Source of the DNA: Fomitopsis serialis
Lineage: Eukaryota > Basidiomycota > Agaricomycetes > Polyporales > Fomitopsidaceae
Assembly (NCBI RefSeq): GCF_022376445.1
Contig: NW_025955329.1
Coordinates: 1-38,590 of the forward strand
DNA: 38,590 nucleotides
Reading direction: 5' to 3'
How positions within the stretch are numbered: the stretch's first letter is position 1; each line of letters starts with the position of its first letter. Position numbers and translations under genes: made by a program. Below are positions 18,938-29,061 of this stretch, piece after piece. A model generated the notes under the pieces. It did not search any database. It was not told the DNA's origin and saw only the letters and a program-made list of their open reading frames with translations.

Positions 18938-19835
18938 GTTCATTGACCGTGCTGCCAGGACAAGATCCGGTCCGAGAGCAACGTGTCGGAGGACTTCGAC
19001 ATGGCGATGCAGCTCCAGGAGCGCGGTTTTATCATTCGATACATACTCCCTCGGTGCCTTCAAGGAAGGTGTGTCTTTGACGTGCGATGACAAGCTGAAC
19101 CGGTGGCAGAAGTACGCGTACGGCTGTAACGAACTGCCATTCAACCCCATAGCTCGGTGGTGTGGCGCCAGGGCCCAATCGCGAGGGAGATCCACTCGTT
19201 CCTCTGGTCGCGCCGCTGCACTACAAGTTCTCGATGATGTCGTACATGTTCTCGTACTACGGTATCGCGTGTTCGATCACGATCAGTGTCATCAACTACA
19301 TCCGCCTCGGCTTCGAGCTTCCCGTTGACGGCTACTACATGCACTCCGTTCGAGATTTGGCTGGCGACGACGGTAGTCTTCATAGGCTCCGGCGGCTACA
19401 CTCTACTCCAGTACCCTCTGGGTGAGAAACCGCTGATCAAGTCTTTCCTCATCAACGTTATGTGGATTCCATACTTGTAAGTCCATAGTGATTGTGTCGT
19501 GGCTGAGGACTGACGTATTGTGCAGCTTCTTCTTTGGCGGTCTGTCGATCCCCGTCAGCCAGGCGATTATCGCCCACCTGTTCTCACACAACATCTCATG
19601 GGGTGCGAAGAAGGAGGTCGAGCGGTCGATCTTCTTCGAGGACATCCCGAAGATCCTCAAGAGGTTCTGGGTACCGTGGACGATCTGCATTGTGCTCACG
19701 GCGGGCCTGATCATCCTGTCGACGTCATTAGTGCCCGTGCAGTGGCACATCGACGGGTCAGCATGGGCTGTCATCCTCCTGTTGTCAATCCTGATCGGTC
19801 TGCAGTGGAAAGAAGCATGCGCGCTGCATCACGGT
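18938..19835 (+). pseudogene. Glycosyltransferase family 2 gene, 3' half (after the Gypsy insertion)
   Basis: Continues the gene cut at 6593. SESNVSEDFDMAMQLQERGF contains the conserved acidic ED of the GT2 catalytic centre. Then come FKEGVSLTCDD and LNRWQKYAYGCNEL (the QxxRW-like region appears as NRWQK), followed by the transmembrane part: YMFSYYGIACSITISVINYI, FEIWLATTVVFIGSGGYTLL, LIKSFLINVMWIPY, FFFGGLSIPVSQAIIAHL, then VPWTICIVLTAGLIILSTSL and WAVILLLSILIG. An intron at 19477-19525 (GTAAGT..GTGCAG, 49 bp) joins in frame. Breaks occur near 18957, 19035, 19180 and 19355. The family-like sequence fades after about 19800, so the C-terminus is lost or highly altered. It would have been a plasma-membrane or Golgi polysaccharide synthase-like enzyme; the exact product is unknown. 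Confidence 0.8.
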
Positions 19836-21053
19836 ATGTACTTGCATTGTCCGACTCACCGTGCGCCGCAGAGATCGTCTCCGCCGGGATGCGGGGCTGT
19901 GTGTTGTACATCAGCATTGGCTGGGATCGGTACGTGGCGGCATTGACATGACCGTAGCGGTGCTCACCTACGCCCACGGTGCCGGACATCCCACGTTCAG
20001 GCAGCAGTGGTGAATGGGATAGGATTGGGTGCGACTGAGAGGGGAGTAGACGGCGGGCAGACAGAGAAATCGAGAGCCGCATTCTCGAGGTGAGTGAAGG
20101 CTAGACGATGGGCGGAGGTGCACTGACCATTGTCCAGCTCAAGTATGTCTGGACACAGGGACGTCGACGCGCGTGCAGAGTCATGGGCCGGCTGACCCGT
20201 TGTCTCTCCGTGCGCCATCTTTGCTGTCCCACCTTCTAGCTCGCCCGTTGTCTCACCCGCTCACCCGCTCACCCGCGTGCTCGGCTACGTTCTCTCGCCT
20301 GCACTCTTGTGTGCGCCCTCCCCCTGCTCGGCCGGCTAGTAGCGACCGGCTCACCCACGCAAACAATCACTCGTCTGCGCACCCACATCAAGTTGGCAAT
20401 GGACCAAGTTAGATGGCCGTCATGGTGGACCTGTGGACTCGGCATGGATGAGCAATCACTCGTCATGCCAACCACCAGGCACTCATCCACAGAGTGAGTG
20501 GCCACGAGCTATGTGTGACTAGATACAGTTGCAGGAGCCTCACTACAGATGATGGTATTGTACCGTAGTATTCTTTATTGAATCAGACTTGTGAGGAGTG
20601 AAAATGCAAAAGTGAGGGCGTATAAGTGTATTGGTCATTAGTCAAAGGTAATTGTACTACAAGTAACTGCGCCTCAAGTCAGACATGATGGAATTGATGG
20701 CTTCCACGTCTTTGAGGTCTTTTACTTGTCTTAAACGCCTCTCAAGTCAGCACGACGTCTTGAAGGCCTTTCACGTGACTGATATCTCTTGTAATGCCGC
20801 CCAAGACAGATCCGTTTTTCCTGATGAATGTTGACAGAAGTGGAAGACAGTCGATTTGGAGCTTACCTATGCAAGCGACTCTAGTACAGATACTCCGCTC
20901 AGTCGGACCACGAGTGTTGCTGAGCTGTCTCGCCCTCGCAGAATGTTCAACGAGCTAGAATGTGAGCAGAACACGGACATTGGTCATCCTCGTATCCATC
21001 TGGCCCAACGAAGTGTACACACCAACTGAGTCCATCTGTTCCTATGGTCGCAG
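19836..21053. other. Intergenic region, no supported gene
   Basis: About 19990-20160 is G/A-rich, and 20215-20340 has CTCACCCG repeats. From about 20530 the sequence becomes AT-richer. At about 20660-20790 there are two imperfect copies of a CGCCTCAAGTCAG... ACGTCTTGAGG-like block. The N-terminal DNA-binding exon of the following transposase may lie in 20830-21050, but I could not assign it. Confidence 0.45.
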
Positions 21054-22982
21054 ATCATTGCAGCGGGAAGAGTGTGCGGCTACAGCATGTCAGACACAGC
21101 AATCACTCCCTATCTCCACCTAACAAACCCAGGCGACTTCAGTGGCATCACCTCGCAGGTCATCGGTCGTATGATTGATGGCACTGGCACTAGACTGTGC
21201 TGGAAACAATTGTCCTTGGATCGAGCAGCGGCACAAGCAGCCCTGAAGCTGAGTTGCACTCCCACCCGGGTCGGATTCTTGGTATGTTACATCATCTGTG
21301 CCGTAAACAGGAGGATAGAGACTAACTGTGTCCATCAGTCGTCACGGCCTGACATCGTCGACGCCATCACAGACGAGCTCACCTCGCTACGCAGATACGG
21401 TATTGTGATCAGTCTACAAATATGCCGTGCGATCATGGTGGCCCATATCACAAGTGCCGCCCCAGAGTTGTTGCAGGTGAAGGCGAAGGACGGGAGCACA
21501 TTCAAGTGCAGTGACTCTTTCATGCAGAAGTTTCTCCATGTGCAGCTGAAGTGGAGCTTGCACCACGGAACCCGGGCAGCCCAAAAGGTACCCCTAGATG
21601 CCGAAGCACAGTGTTGAAAGTCCTTTGCTCGCCAGGCAAAGGATATTTGCGATAAGGGTATCCCTGCTGAGCTCCGTGTCAACATTGACCAGACGATGGT
21701 TGTATACCAGGACGGAAGCCAAGCAACTTACGAAGAGACCGGTTCCAAGCAAGTGTCCATCCTCAGTGCAGAAGAGAAACACGCATTCACCCTCCTTGTT
21801 GGTGTCTCTGCCAGTGGTGAACTCTTGCCATTCCAAGTGATGTATAAAGGCAAAACGAAAGAGTCCCTCCCGAGTCGGCTACATGGTGACAATGCAGGTG
21901 CCGCGCTCTGGGACAAGGCAATGAGCTTTGGGTTCGGAGTTCCTGTTTGAGCCGTCAAAGACACAGACCCATTGGTCGACATTCACCATGATGTGCAGCT
22001 ACGTTAGTAAGATACTTGTTCCCTACTTCGCCCGCCAGAAGGAGAAGTTGGGCCTGCCCGAAGAACAGGAATGTATCCTGCAACTTGATGCTTGGAGTGT
22101 CCATCGTGGACAAGAGTTTGCAACCTGGACGGAGAAGATGTTCGCATGGGTACTGCACGAGTACGTCCCCGGCGGTTGTACAGCACTTTTCCAACCATGC
22201 GATGCAGGCATGCAGCGGCCCATCAAACACACAATCTGGCAGGCACAACACGAGGACGTCGTCAGTGAGGCTCTTGCGAGGATCAATCATAACATCACGT
22301 TGAAGAGCAAAGGCCAGCCCAAAGAGCCGTTGAAGCTGGACGTGACAGTCGGGGTTCTCAGGAATCGGAGGTTAGGGTGGCTCGTCAAGGCATACAAACA
22401 GTGCAATAAACCAGCTATCATCAAACAGGTTCGTGCTTTCCTTACCTGATGTATCTTCGTGTTCTCAGTCTCAATGATCCGTCTTGAAGGCATTCCAACT
22501 GTGCCGCATCCAAGTCAGAGACACGATACTGAACCTCTCCCATGCCAGTCTTACGAGCCGTGAGGCCCTCCAGCTTCTTATCGACATCGAGTGCAAGGAG
22601 CCTGATGTATGGAAGGTGATTTCCCGGGTGGAACGGAACCCAGATCTGCATGACAACTATGAGGAGCCGTTGTTCATGGAGGATGATGAATTCGACGACA
22701 ATGCAGGTGTGCTTAGGTTAGTTGGAGCATGACTTCAACTCAGATGCTCTAGCAGAGCCGGAGCCGGTGGCAGCAGTTGCATTGACATCACAGGTCAGAC
22801 TTGAGTCATCATATGACTATGTCTCCGAGTCTGCTAGCCTTGGACTGCAAGAGATAATTGACATTGAGGCTGCAATCGAGGCGTCTCTACAGGGCGACTT
22901 GTCGGCCAACACTACCCTGGACTCGGAGGACTCGAATGTGCATCGGGAATGGAAAGGCAAGGGCAAAATGATCATTAGGTAG
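21054..22982 (+). pseudogene. pogo-like DDE_1 transposase with several introns, one frameshift
   Basis: The first recognisable exon begins at 21054 after a CGCAG acceptor. Introns at 21282-21338 (GTATGT..ATCAG), 21588-21635 (GTACCC..GCCAG) and 22707-22743 (GTGTGC..CTCAG) each rejoin the frame and remove stops; another lies at about 22429-22489 with an unclear acceptor. The DDE domain shows the catalytic acids in VNIDQTMVVYQDG, ILQLDAWSVHRGQ and ALFQPCDAGMQRPIK, the DDD arrangement of the pogo/DDE_1 group of Tc1/mariner-like cut-and-paste transposases. A one-base shift near 21935 breaks the frame between FGFG and FLFEPSKTQTHW. The tail is acidic (FMEDDEFDD) and ends WKGKGKMIIR at TAG 22980-22982. 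The N-terminal helix-turn-helix half is not identified. Confidence 0.75.
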
Positions 22983-23586
22983 AACATTACTTATTGTGCT
23001 TAATTACCCCTATTGTGCTCTTGAATGAACTGCGCTGTTGGCCCGGAAAACGTGTTTTTACACCTGTGACCATCTCCAGGAGAGCCTAGTTCAGACCCCC
23101 CTGTGACCTGTGACATTTGAACTAAAACACTAGTTCAGGGGAGGGTGCGACCTGTGACTGAACTTGAGGTCGAAATGGTACAGTATTTCAGACATATTGG
23201 GATCACACACATGGCTATGTCTAGTGATGTTGTTAAATGTACATACTCATCAAGCCACATATGCACTGGATACCTCAATATCACACTGTCTGAATCCTAA
23301 AACACCAAACATTGTGCTCTAATTTCAGGCAAATCACTCCAAGATATCATAGAGTCACTACAGGTCACACCCAATGTGGTAATGTCACTACTGTAGCTTG
23401 AAGCTGACTGGCAGCTTTGTGGGACCTGTAATTGATACCCTATTGACCTTTTATGACTTCAAAGTACTTTAAGATAGCTGCACCAAGGCCTTCCAATTTA
23501 TTGGGAATTTATACCATTTCTCTGGGCCCAAAACAGTAGGTTTTGTCCTCAGAATGAATATTCTCCGATTTTTGACCACTTTTTTG

Positions 23587-23669
23587 CAGTCACATGATCC
23601 ATGACATGGGGTCGCAGCACTGCAGCAATAAAACACCACTGCAACCCCACGTCATTGATCATGTGACTG
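23587..23669. repeat. Imperfect inverted repeat (foldback) with about 30-bp arms
   Basis: The left arm, CAGTCACATGATC then ATGACATGGGGTCGCAG, is the approximate reverse complement of the right arm, CTGCAACCCCACGTCAT then GATCATGTGACTG. The loop is about 20 bp. It may be a small foldback or MITE remnant. Confidence 0.75.
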
Positions 23670-23899
23670 GCTAGACACAGTGGCCATTGTGCCTTTTCTG
23701 GTGCAACAGAAATATACATACTCAGTGATCTGTAACTGATGTTATTGTAACACCGCTCATTCAGTGTTACAACCTCACACCTCATTTTGCTTCCATCTGG
23801 TTCGTTTGCTTCCGCGGCGTGATAAGCGCCGCGTGTCTTGTTTACACATCCTTCCTATTCCGGTAGCTGTTCAAGTTCGTTCGTCCTGCGTTGCTCGTC

Positions 23900-23977
23900 C
23901 TTAGTTCTTACGATCAGCAACGCAGGTACGTATCTCACTCTCGGTTCATGTCTTAGTTCTTACGATCAGCAATGCAG
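23900..23977. repeat. 26-bp direct repeat, 52-bp spacing
   Basis: CTTAGTTCTTACGATCAGCA followed by A[C/T]GCAG occurs at 23900-23925 and 23952-23977 with one difference. It lies upstream of the Gypsy-2 gag. Confidence 0.8.
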
Positions 23978-24499
23978 ATCATTTGTGCCAGTTTTGCATT
24001 GTTCGAGTGAGCGCGGTACACCGACCGCGCTACACTTTTTTTTAAACTTCACACACAACTGCAACTGACCGAAGCGAACACGTGTTCCTTACCCGCGCTG
24101 CCCAACCTGTCGTCTTGACGGGCACCCTCCGTACCGATACCGCTCTGCACTCGCTCGTATGCATGAACGGGTACCGCTGATACCGTCACCGCTCACACTG
24201 ACACCGACACCGTCAAAGAGGAAACCACACCACCAACGGACTCCTCTTCAATCACCCCATTGTCTTCTCTGTCCGAGATCCGCGTGGACGAGCTGATAGA
24301 AGCCCTGGCGGAAGCCGCCGAACAAGAGCCGCCCACTGTTGAAGGGACACCCCCAACTGCTGCCAGGTCCCCTCGCCTCCCACCAGCTCCTCCGCCCGAA
24401 TACCCACGCATACAGTCACTAAACACATCTCCCTCAGCTTCGTCGACCTCCTTGTCCTTGTCGGACGACATACCGTGCCTGTTTCTCCCTCCGCCCACC

Positions 24500-26836
24500 A
24501 TGTCTGTTGACGCTAAGAACACCAATGCCCGACCACTCTCCACGGTGACCCAAGTCTCGCAGAAACACGCACCTGTCGTGAGCGCAGGCAAGCTGACGCC
24601 CGCCCTGATCCTACAGTGGGAGGCGGCCTGCATGGCCTTCTTCCGTGAACGCGAGGTGAAGGATGAAGACAAGGTTGCCAAGGTTGCCTTTGGGTTCCAG
24701 GACGAACTCATCCAGGACTGGTACATCAACGACGCCAAGAACATCAACGCTCTGACCTTCGCCGTCTTCGTCAACAAGATCCGTTCTCGCTACCTACCGC
24801 ATGAGTGGCAAGACGACGTGTCGACGATTATTTTGCGGATGTGTCAAAAGGAAGACGAACGCTTCACTGACTGGGTCGTTGCCGTCGAAAAGCAAAACCG
24901 ACTGCTGCGAGGCAGCGACCTTCACAAGGACGAGAAGGCGCTGAAAGTTCAAATAACTGCGAACGCCTGGGTCGACGTCCGCCGTGCCGCGACGAAGAAG
25001 ATCTACAAAGACATTGTCGACTTCAAGGAGTGGAAGGACACCCTCTCTGTCTTCGACGATGAACGCCTTGCAGACCGTGCCAAAAGATTCAAGGACATCG
25101 AACACTTCCTTGCAAGTCAGCAACCTACGCAAAAGGCACCCAAGTCGAGCGCCACTACTGCTGGGCCCTCGACCTCATCGAAGACTTCTACTTCCACCCG
25201 TCTCCCTGCAATGACTAACAACGAGCGACAGCTCTTACAAGCTCATGACGGCTGCTTCAAGTGTCGCTGCCCTTTCGTGAATCACCGGTCGAAGGAGTGC
25301 CCCTTCGGTTTTCCGGATGCTCGCACGTTTAGGCCGATTACCCAAGCTGACATTGACGCTCACAAGTCCAAGGGCAAATCCGTGGTGGCTGCAGTCTCTG
25401 CTCCGATGGATGTCGACAACGACGCTGTCCACACTGTCGCCGCCATCAACACCGCGTCCCCGGCTGCGGCCTCGCTGAGCAATGTTCTCGGGTCCAGAAC
25501 GGATTCCGAATCCGATGAGTACGTGGAGCCCATACTCTCATCCTCTCCTTTACATCTGCAAGGGGTTGTCCATGGCCCCTCGCGTACCTCCGCTCCCCTG
25601 TCCATGCTTGTTGACTCCGGGTCATCCACAGTTCTTATTAGGGATGACCTCGCCACGGAGCTCAACCTCCGGCGACATAAACTCAACGCCCCCTTTGTGA
25701 TGGGATCCGCGTGGAATGGAGAGAGAAGCGAGGCTTCAGAGTGGGTCAAACTGCGGGTTTCAACACCCTCCTTCGAATGGTCGTCCATCACTTGCCGTGC
25801 CGTCATTGTGCCTTCATTATGCACGCCTGTAATTCTAGGTCTGCCTTTCCTTTGTATCAATCACCTTGTTCTCGATGCCGAGCACCGCACCCTGCGCGAT
25901 AAGAACACCGATCTTGACCTCCTCGACCCGAAACCACGCCCGACACCCTCTCCTCCTCTGCCCATCCCAGAACGTCGCGAGATGCGTGTTTTGGAGCGTG
26001 CCCACGATGCGACATGCTTCCGTGATGTTCTGCGCGAACTCGAAATGGGCTGTAAGCCTTATCTGGCTCACGTCTCCACCATACTCGACGACACCAACCA
26101 TGTCGCCGCTGTAAGCGCGCACGTCGAGGCTCTAGCGGCGACAGAGACCTTGAAAGCGCAGCTCACGGACGAGAACCGGAAGATGAGGCAGAAGTTCGCC
26201 GACCGGTTCCCTACTGAACTCCCACCGGTTGACAATCTACCCGAGGACATCTACCATCGGTTTGTGTTGAAGGACGCTAATATGACCATCCAATGTCGGC
26301 AGTACGAGTCCCCAAAGAAGTATCGTGAAACTTGGAAGCGTCTGCTGGAGGATCACATCGCAGCAGGACGCCTGCGACCTTCCAACAGCCCCTACTCCTC
26401 TCCTTGCTTTTTGATTCCGAAATCCGATCCTACTGCGGACCCTCGCTGGGTCAACGACTACCGTCTCCTCAATGACAACACAGTCCCCGACGTTCACCCC
26501 CTACCGAGCATCGCGGAGATCTTGTCCGACTGCGGCAAAGGCAAGATCTGGGTGAAGATCGACATGACGAACTCCTTCTTCCAGACGAAAGTCCACCCAG
26601 ACGACGTCAAATACACGGCCGTGGCGACGCCATATGGGCTCTATGAATGGACCGTCATTCCCCAAGGCTGTCGCAATGCACCTGCAACACACCAACACCG
26701 CATGTTTCAGGCTCTCCGCCCTTATATAGGTTCAATCTGCCATGTTTATCTCGACGACATTATTATCTGGTCCAACTCCATTGAAGAACACCGATGTAAT
26801 GTAGAAACTATCCTCACTGCCCTGCGAAACCACTGA
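24500..26836 (+). CDS. gag-pol: Gypsy-2 Gag-protease-reverse transcriptase, 778 aa from first ATG
   Basis: The first ATG is at 24500; the frame is open upstream to 24166 without an ATG. Residues about 20-230 form the Gag fold (LILQWEAACMAFFREREV, RYLPHEWQDDVSTIILRMCQ). Near residue 255 there is a zinc-knuckle-like CFKCRCPFVNHRSKEC. Retropepsin follows with LVDSGSSTVLIRDD and VILGLPFL. Reverse transcriptase starts about residue 590, with KIWVKIDMTNSFFQ (first catalytic Asp) and CHVYLDDIIIWS (YLDD box). TGA at 26834-26836 follows LTALRNH; one base is displaced relative to the continuing RT frame (GLYCSPKKTDLFC...), so the native protein would have continued. Confidence 0.85.
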   Translation: MSVDAKNTNARPLSTVTQVSQKHAPVVSAGKLTPALILQWEAACMAFFREREVKDEDKVAKVAFGFQDELIQDWYINDAKNINALTFAVFVNKIRSRYLPHEWQDDVSTIILRMCQKEDERFTDWVVAVEKQNRLLRGSDLHKDEKALKVQITANAWVDVRRAATKKIYKDIVDFKEWKDTLSVFDDERLADRAKRFKDIEHFLASQQPTQKAPKSSATTAGPSTSSKTSTSTRLPAMTNNERQLLQAHDGCFKCRCPFVNHRSKECPFGFPDARTFRPITQADIDAHKSKGKSVVAAVSAPMDVDNDAVHTVAAINTASPAAASLSNVLGSRTDSESDEYVEPILSSSPLHLQGVVHGPSRTSAPLSMLVDSGSSTVLIRDDLATELNLRRHKLNAPFVMGSAWNGERSEASEWVKLRVSTPSFEWSSITCRAVIVPSLCTPVILGLPFLCINHLVLDAEHRTLRDKNTDLDLLDPKPRPTPSPPLPIPERREMRVLERAHDATCFRDVLRELEMGCKPYLAHVSTILDDTNHVAAVSAHVEALAATETLKAQLTDENRKMRQKFADRFPTELPPVDNLPEDIYHRFVLKDANMTIQCRQYESPKKYRETWKRLLEDHIAAGRLRPSNSPYSSPCFLIPKSDPTADPRWVNDYRLLNDNTVPDVHPLPSIAEILSDCGKGKIWVKIDMTNSFFQTKVHPDDVKYTAVATPYGLYEWTVIPQGCRNAPATHQHRMFQALRPYIGSICHVYLDDIIIWSNSIEEHRCNVETILTALRNH

Positions 26837-28491
26837 CTCTATTGTTCACCAAAGAAGACCGACTTGTTCTGTATAGAGCTGACCTTCCTCGGACACCGTA
26901 TCTCTCGTGCCGGCATCGAAGCAGACACATCAAAGGTCGACAAGATCCTCTCCTGGCCAACGCCTCGCTCTGTGTCTGATGTGCGCTCCTTCCTCGGCCT
27001 TGTACGATATATCTCCAGTTTCCTTCCTTCCTTGGCAACACATACCGCTGTGCTCACTCCGCTCACTACGAAGGAGGCCGAGAAAGACTTTGTGTGGCTT
27101 GATGACCACACCGACACCTTCGAAGCGATCAAGCAAGTCGTTACCAGCCGTGAGTGCCTTACCGTTATCGACCACACGAATATGGGAGGAATCGTATCTT
27201 CCTCTCTACCGATGTGAGTGATTTCTGCACCGGGGCAATGCTTTCATATGGGGAGTCGTTGGAGACGGCGCGACCCGTCGCCTTCGACTCCACCCAACTG
27301 AAAGGGGCAGAGCTTAATTACCCGGTGCACGAGAAAGAGCTTCTCGCCATTGTCCGTGCCATGAAGCGATGGCGCACTGACCTAGTTGGTGTGCCTTTCA
27401 CGGTATACACCGACCACAGGACTCTGGAGAACTTTGCTAGCCAAAAGCATCTCTCCCGCCGCCAAGCGCGCTGGCAAGAGTTCATGAGTCAGTATGACTT
27501 TCACATCACGTACGTCCGAGGCGAGGATAACAGCGTCGCGGACATACTGTCCCGCCTCATTCCTGATGCTCCTGTCGTCGACGCTTCAGTTGTTGCAGCT
27601 GTGCGCGTGCTGCGCGAAGCGTCTCTCGCGCTGTGTTCGCGACCAGCGGATGTCCTACTCTGTGCAGCGGTGACCTCTCGGCTCCACATTTCTTCCGACC
27701 CTCGATGGCTGACCACCATTCGAGACGGGTATGTGTCCGACAAGTGGTGCACCAAGCTGCTCGCTTCCCTCGCACACGGGTTGTCAGGTACGCCTGACAA
27801 CCTCCTGCTTGATGGCACTCTCGATGGACGCACCGTCGCCGGTGTGTCCGTGCGAGATAAACTGCTCTTTGTTGGTGACCACCTGGTGATACCACACATT
27901 GCCGACTTACAAGAAAGCCTGTTCCATCTTGCGCATGATGCACTTGGGCACATGGGGTTTGACAAGTCGTACGTGCAGCTGCGAAACACTTACTACTGGC
28001 CGAACATGCGACACAAGCTCGAGGATCTGTACGTCCCATCCTGCGACACATGTCAACGCAACAAATCGCTGAACATCAAGCCTGTCGGCCCTCTGCATCC
28101 TCTCCCCGTACCCGACGGTCGTGGTGAAAGCTTCACCATCGACTTCGTTGGGAAGCTCCCGGACGACCATGGCTTCGACTGTATCGCAACTATGACTTGT
28201 CGCCTGGGCTCTGACGTGCGTTTCGCGGCTTGTCGCACGGACATCTCTGCCGAGGACTTCACTGAACTTTTTTTCATCCACTGGTACTGTGAAAACGGCC
28301 TGCCCTCGGACATCATCTCGGACCGTGATGGCTCTTCGTCTCTCGCTTCTGGAAGGTGCTGCATCGACTCACTGGTGTCAAAATCAAAATGTCCTCCTCG
28401 TACCACCCCGAGACTGACGGCGCCAGCGAGCGAACAAACCGCACGCTCATACAAATGCTTTGGTTTCATGTCACTAGGCAGCAGACTGGCT
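26830..28491 (+). pseudogene. pol: Gypsy-2 Pol C-terminal part: RT end, RNase H, integrase (truncated)
   Basis: Continues after a frame change at about 26830 with LTFLGHRISRAGIEAD and VRSFLGLVRYISSFLPSLA. Another shift near 27185 leads into RNase H (LSTDVSDFCTGAMLSYGE, ELNYPVHEKELLAIVRAMKR, VYTDHRTLEN, EDNSVADILSR). The integrase zinc-binding region follows (HDALGHMGFDK to CDTCQRNK), then FTIDFVGKLP (first Asp) and DIISDRDG (second Asp). After a shift near 28340 comes SYHPETDGASERTNRTLIQM (catalytic Glu). The frame ends at the Copia LTR at 28492. Confidence 0.85.
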
Positions 28492-28769
28492 TGTTGAACC
28501 ATATAGGCGCCCACCGGGCCGCCGGGTTCCACGGGCCGGATCGCACTGCACGTGCTAGATCCGCACTTACCGCATAGAGCAAGTCATGCGTGGGAATGGA
28601 CTATACAGTAGTATTAGTCAGCGTCTCTCAGATGTATATAAGACCCACCAGTAGCGTAGCTCTCTCTCCAGTTCCTTCACCACGAAGTAACTTGTGTGCC
28701 TCAAGTATCCAACCTTCAAGCAGGTAAGTTAGAGCGCGGTCCACTACGTGTGACCAAGTCTGCTCAACA
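28492..28769 (+). repeat. Copia 5' LTR (278 bp)
   Basis: Starts TGTTGAACC and ends GCTCAACA; terminal inverted repeat TGTTGA/TCAACA. Contains a TATATAAG box at about 28635, with the start of transcription probably 25-30 bp downstream. Confidence 0.92.
28635..28642 (+). promoter_or_regulatory. TATA box of the Copia LTR promoter
   Basis: TATATAAG within the LTR, conserved in the 3' LTR near 34230, at a suitable distance from the LTR 3' end. Confidence 0.6.
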
Positions 28770-28782
28770 GGTTATGAGCCCC
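28770..28782 (+). promoter_or_regulatory. Copia primer binding site, half-tRNA initiator-Met type
   Basis: GGTTATGAGCCCC directly follows the LTR. It complements the anticodon stem-loop of eukaryotic initiator tRNA-Met (GGGCUCAUAACC as in yeast), not a tRNA 3' end. Internal half-tRNA priming is known from Drosophila copia and yeast Ty5. Confidence 0.7.
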
Positions 28783-29061
28783 GGTCGACGCCTGAGTACT
28801 GCGCCTTAATGGCTGCGACTCGGTGCGCACTGGCTTACCTGCGGCATCGCCCTCACGGGCTTGAAGCCAGGGGGAGACTATGCGCGGAAACGCTGCAGGT
28901 CTCAAGCGCGACTCACGTCGCTGCTAAACCCCATGAGGACACTGAGTCCATGTGTGTGGACAGCGCCTTTTGGCTGCAGTCCGTTGTGTGACAGAGCGCT
29001 GACGACGCCTTCGTTCAAGCAGCTCTTCAACACTTCCCCCGTTCAACACAACTCTCACACA

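Larger units (their letters stand above)
22983..24165. other. AT-richer non-coding region: repeats, inverted repeat, probable Gypsy-2 leader
   Basis: No gene. At 23055-23165 CCTGTGAC recurs four times and CTAGTTCAG twice, perhaps a transposon terminus. A foldback lies at 23587-23669 and a direct repeat at 23900-23977. The last 300 bp lead into the second Gypsy gag and may be the remains of its 5' LTR and leader, which cannot be delimited because no 3' LTR survives in the window. Confidence 0.5.
24166..28491 (+). mobile_element. Second Ty3/Gypsy element, 3'-truncated by a Copia LTR
   Basis: A gag-protease-RT-RNase H-integrase polyprotein of a lineage different from Gypsy-1 (classic YLDD reverse transcriptase). 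It is cut inside the integrase at 28491, where TGTTGA of the Copia 5' LTR starts. Its 3' part and 3' LTR are nowhere in the window. The upstream LTR therefore cannot be defined, and 24166 is only the start of the open frame. Confidence 0.85.
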
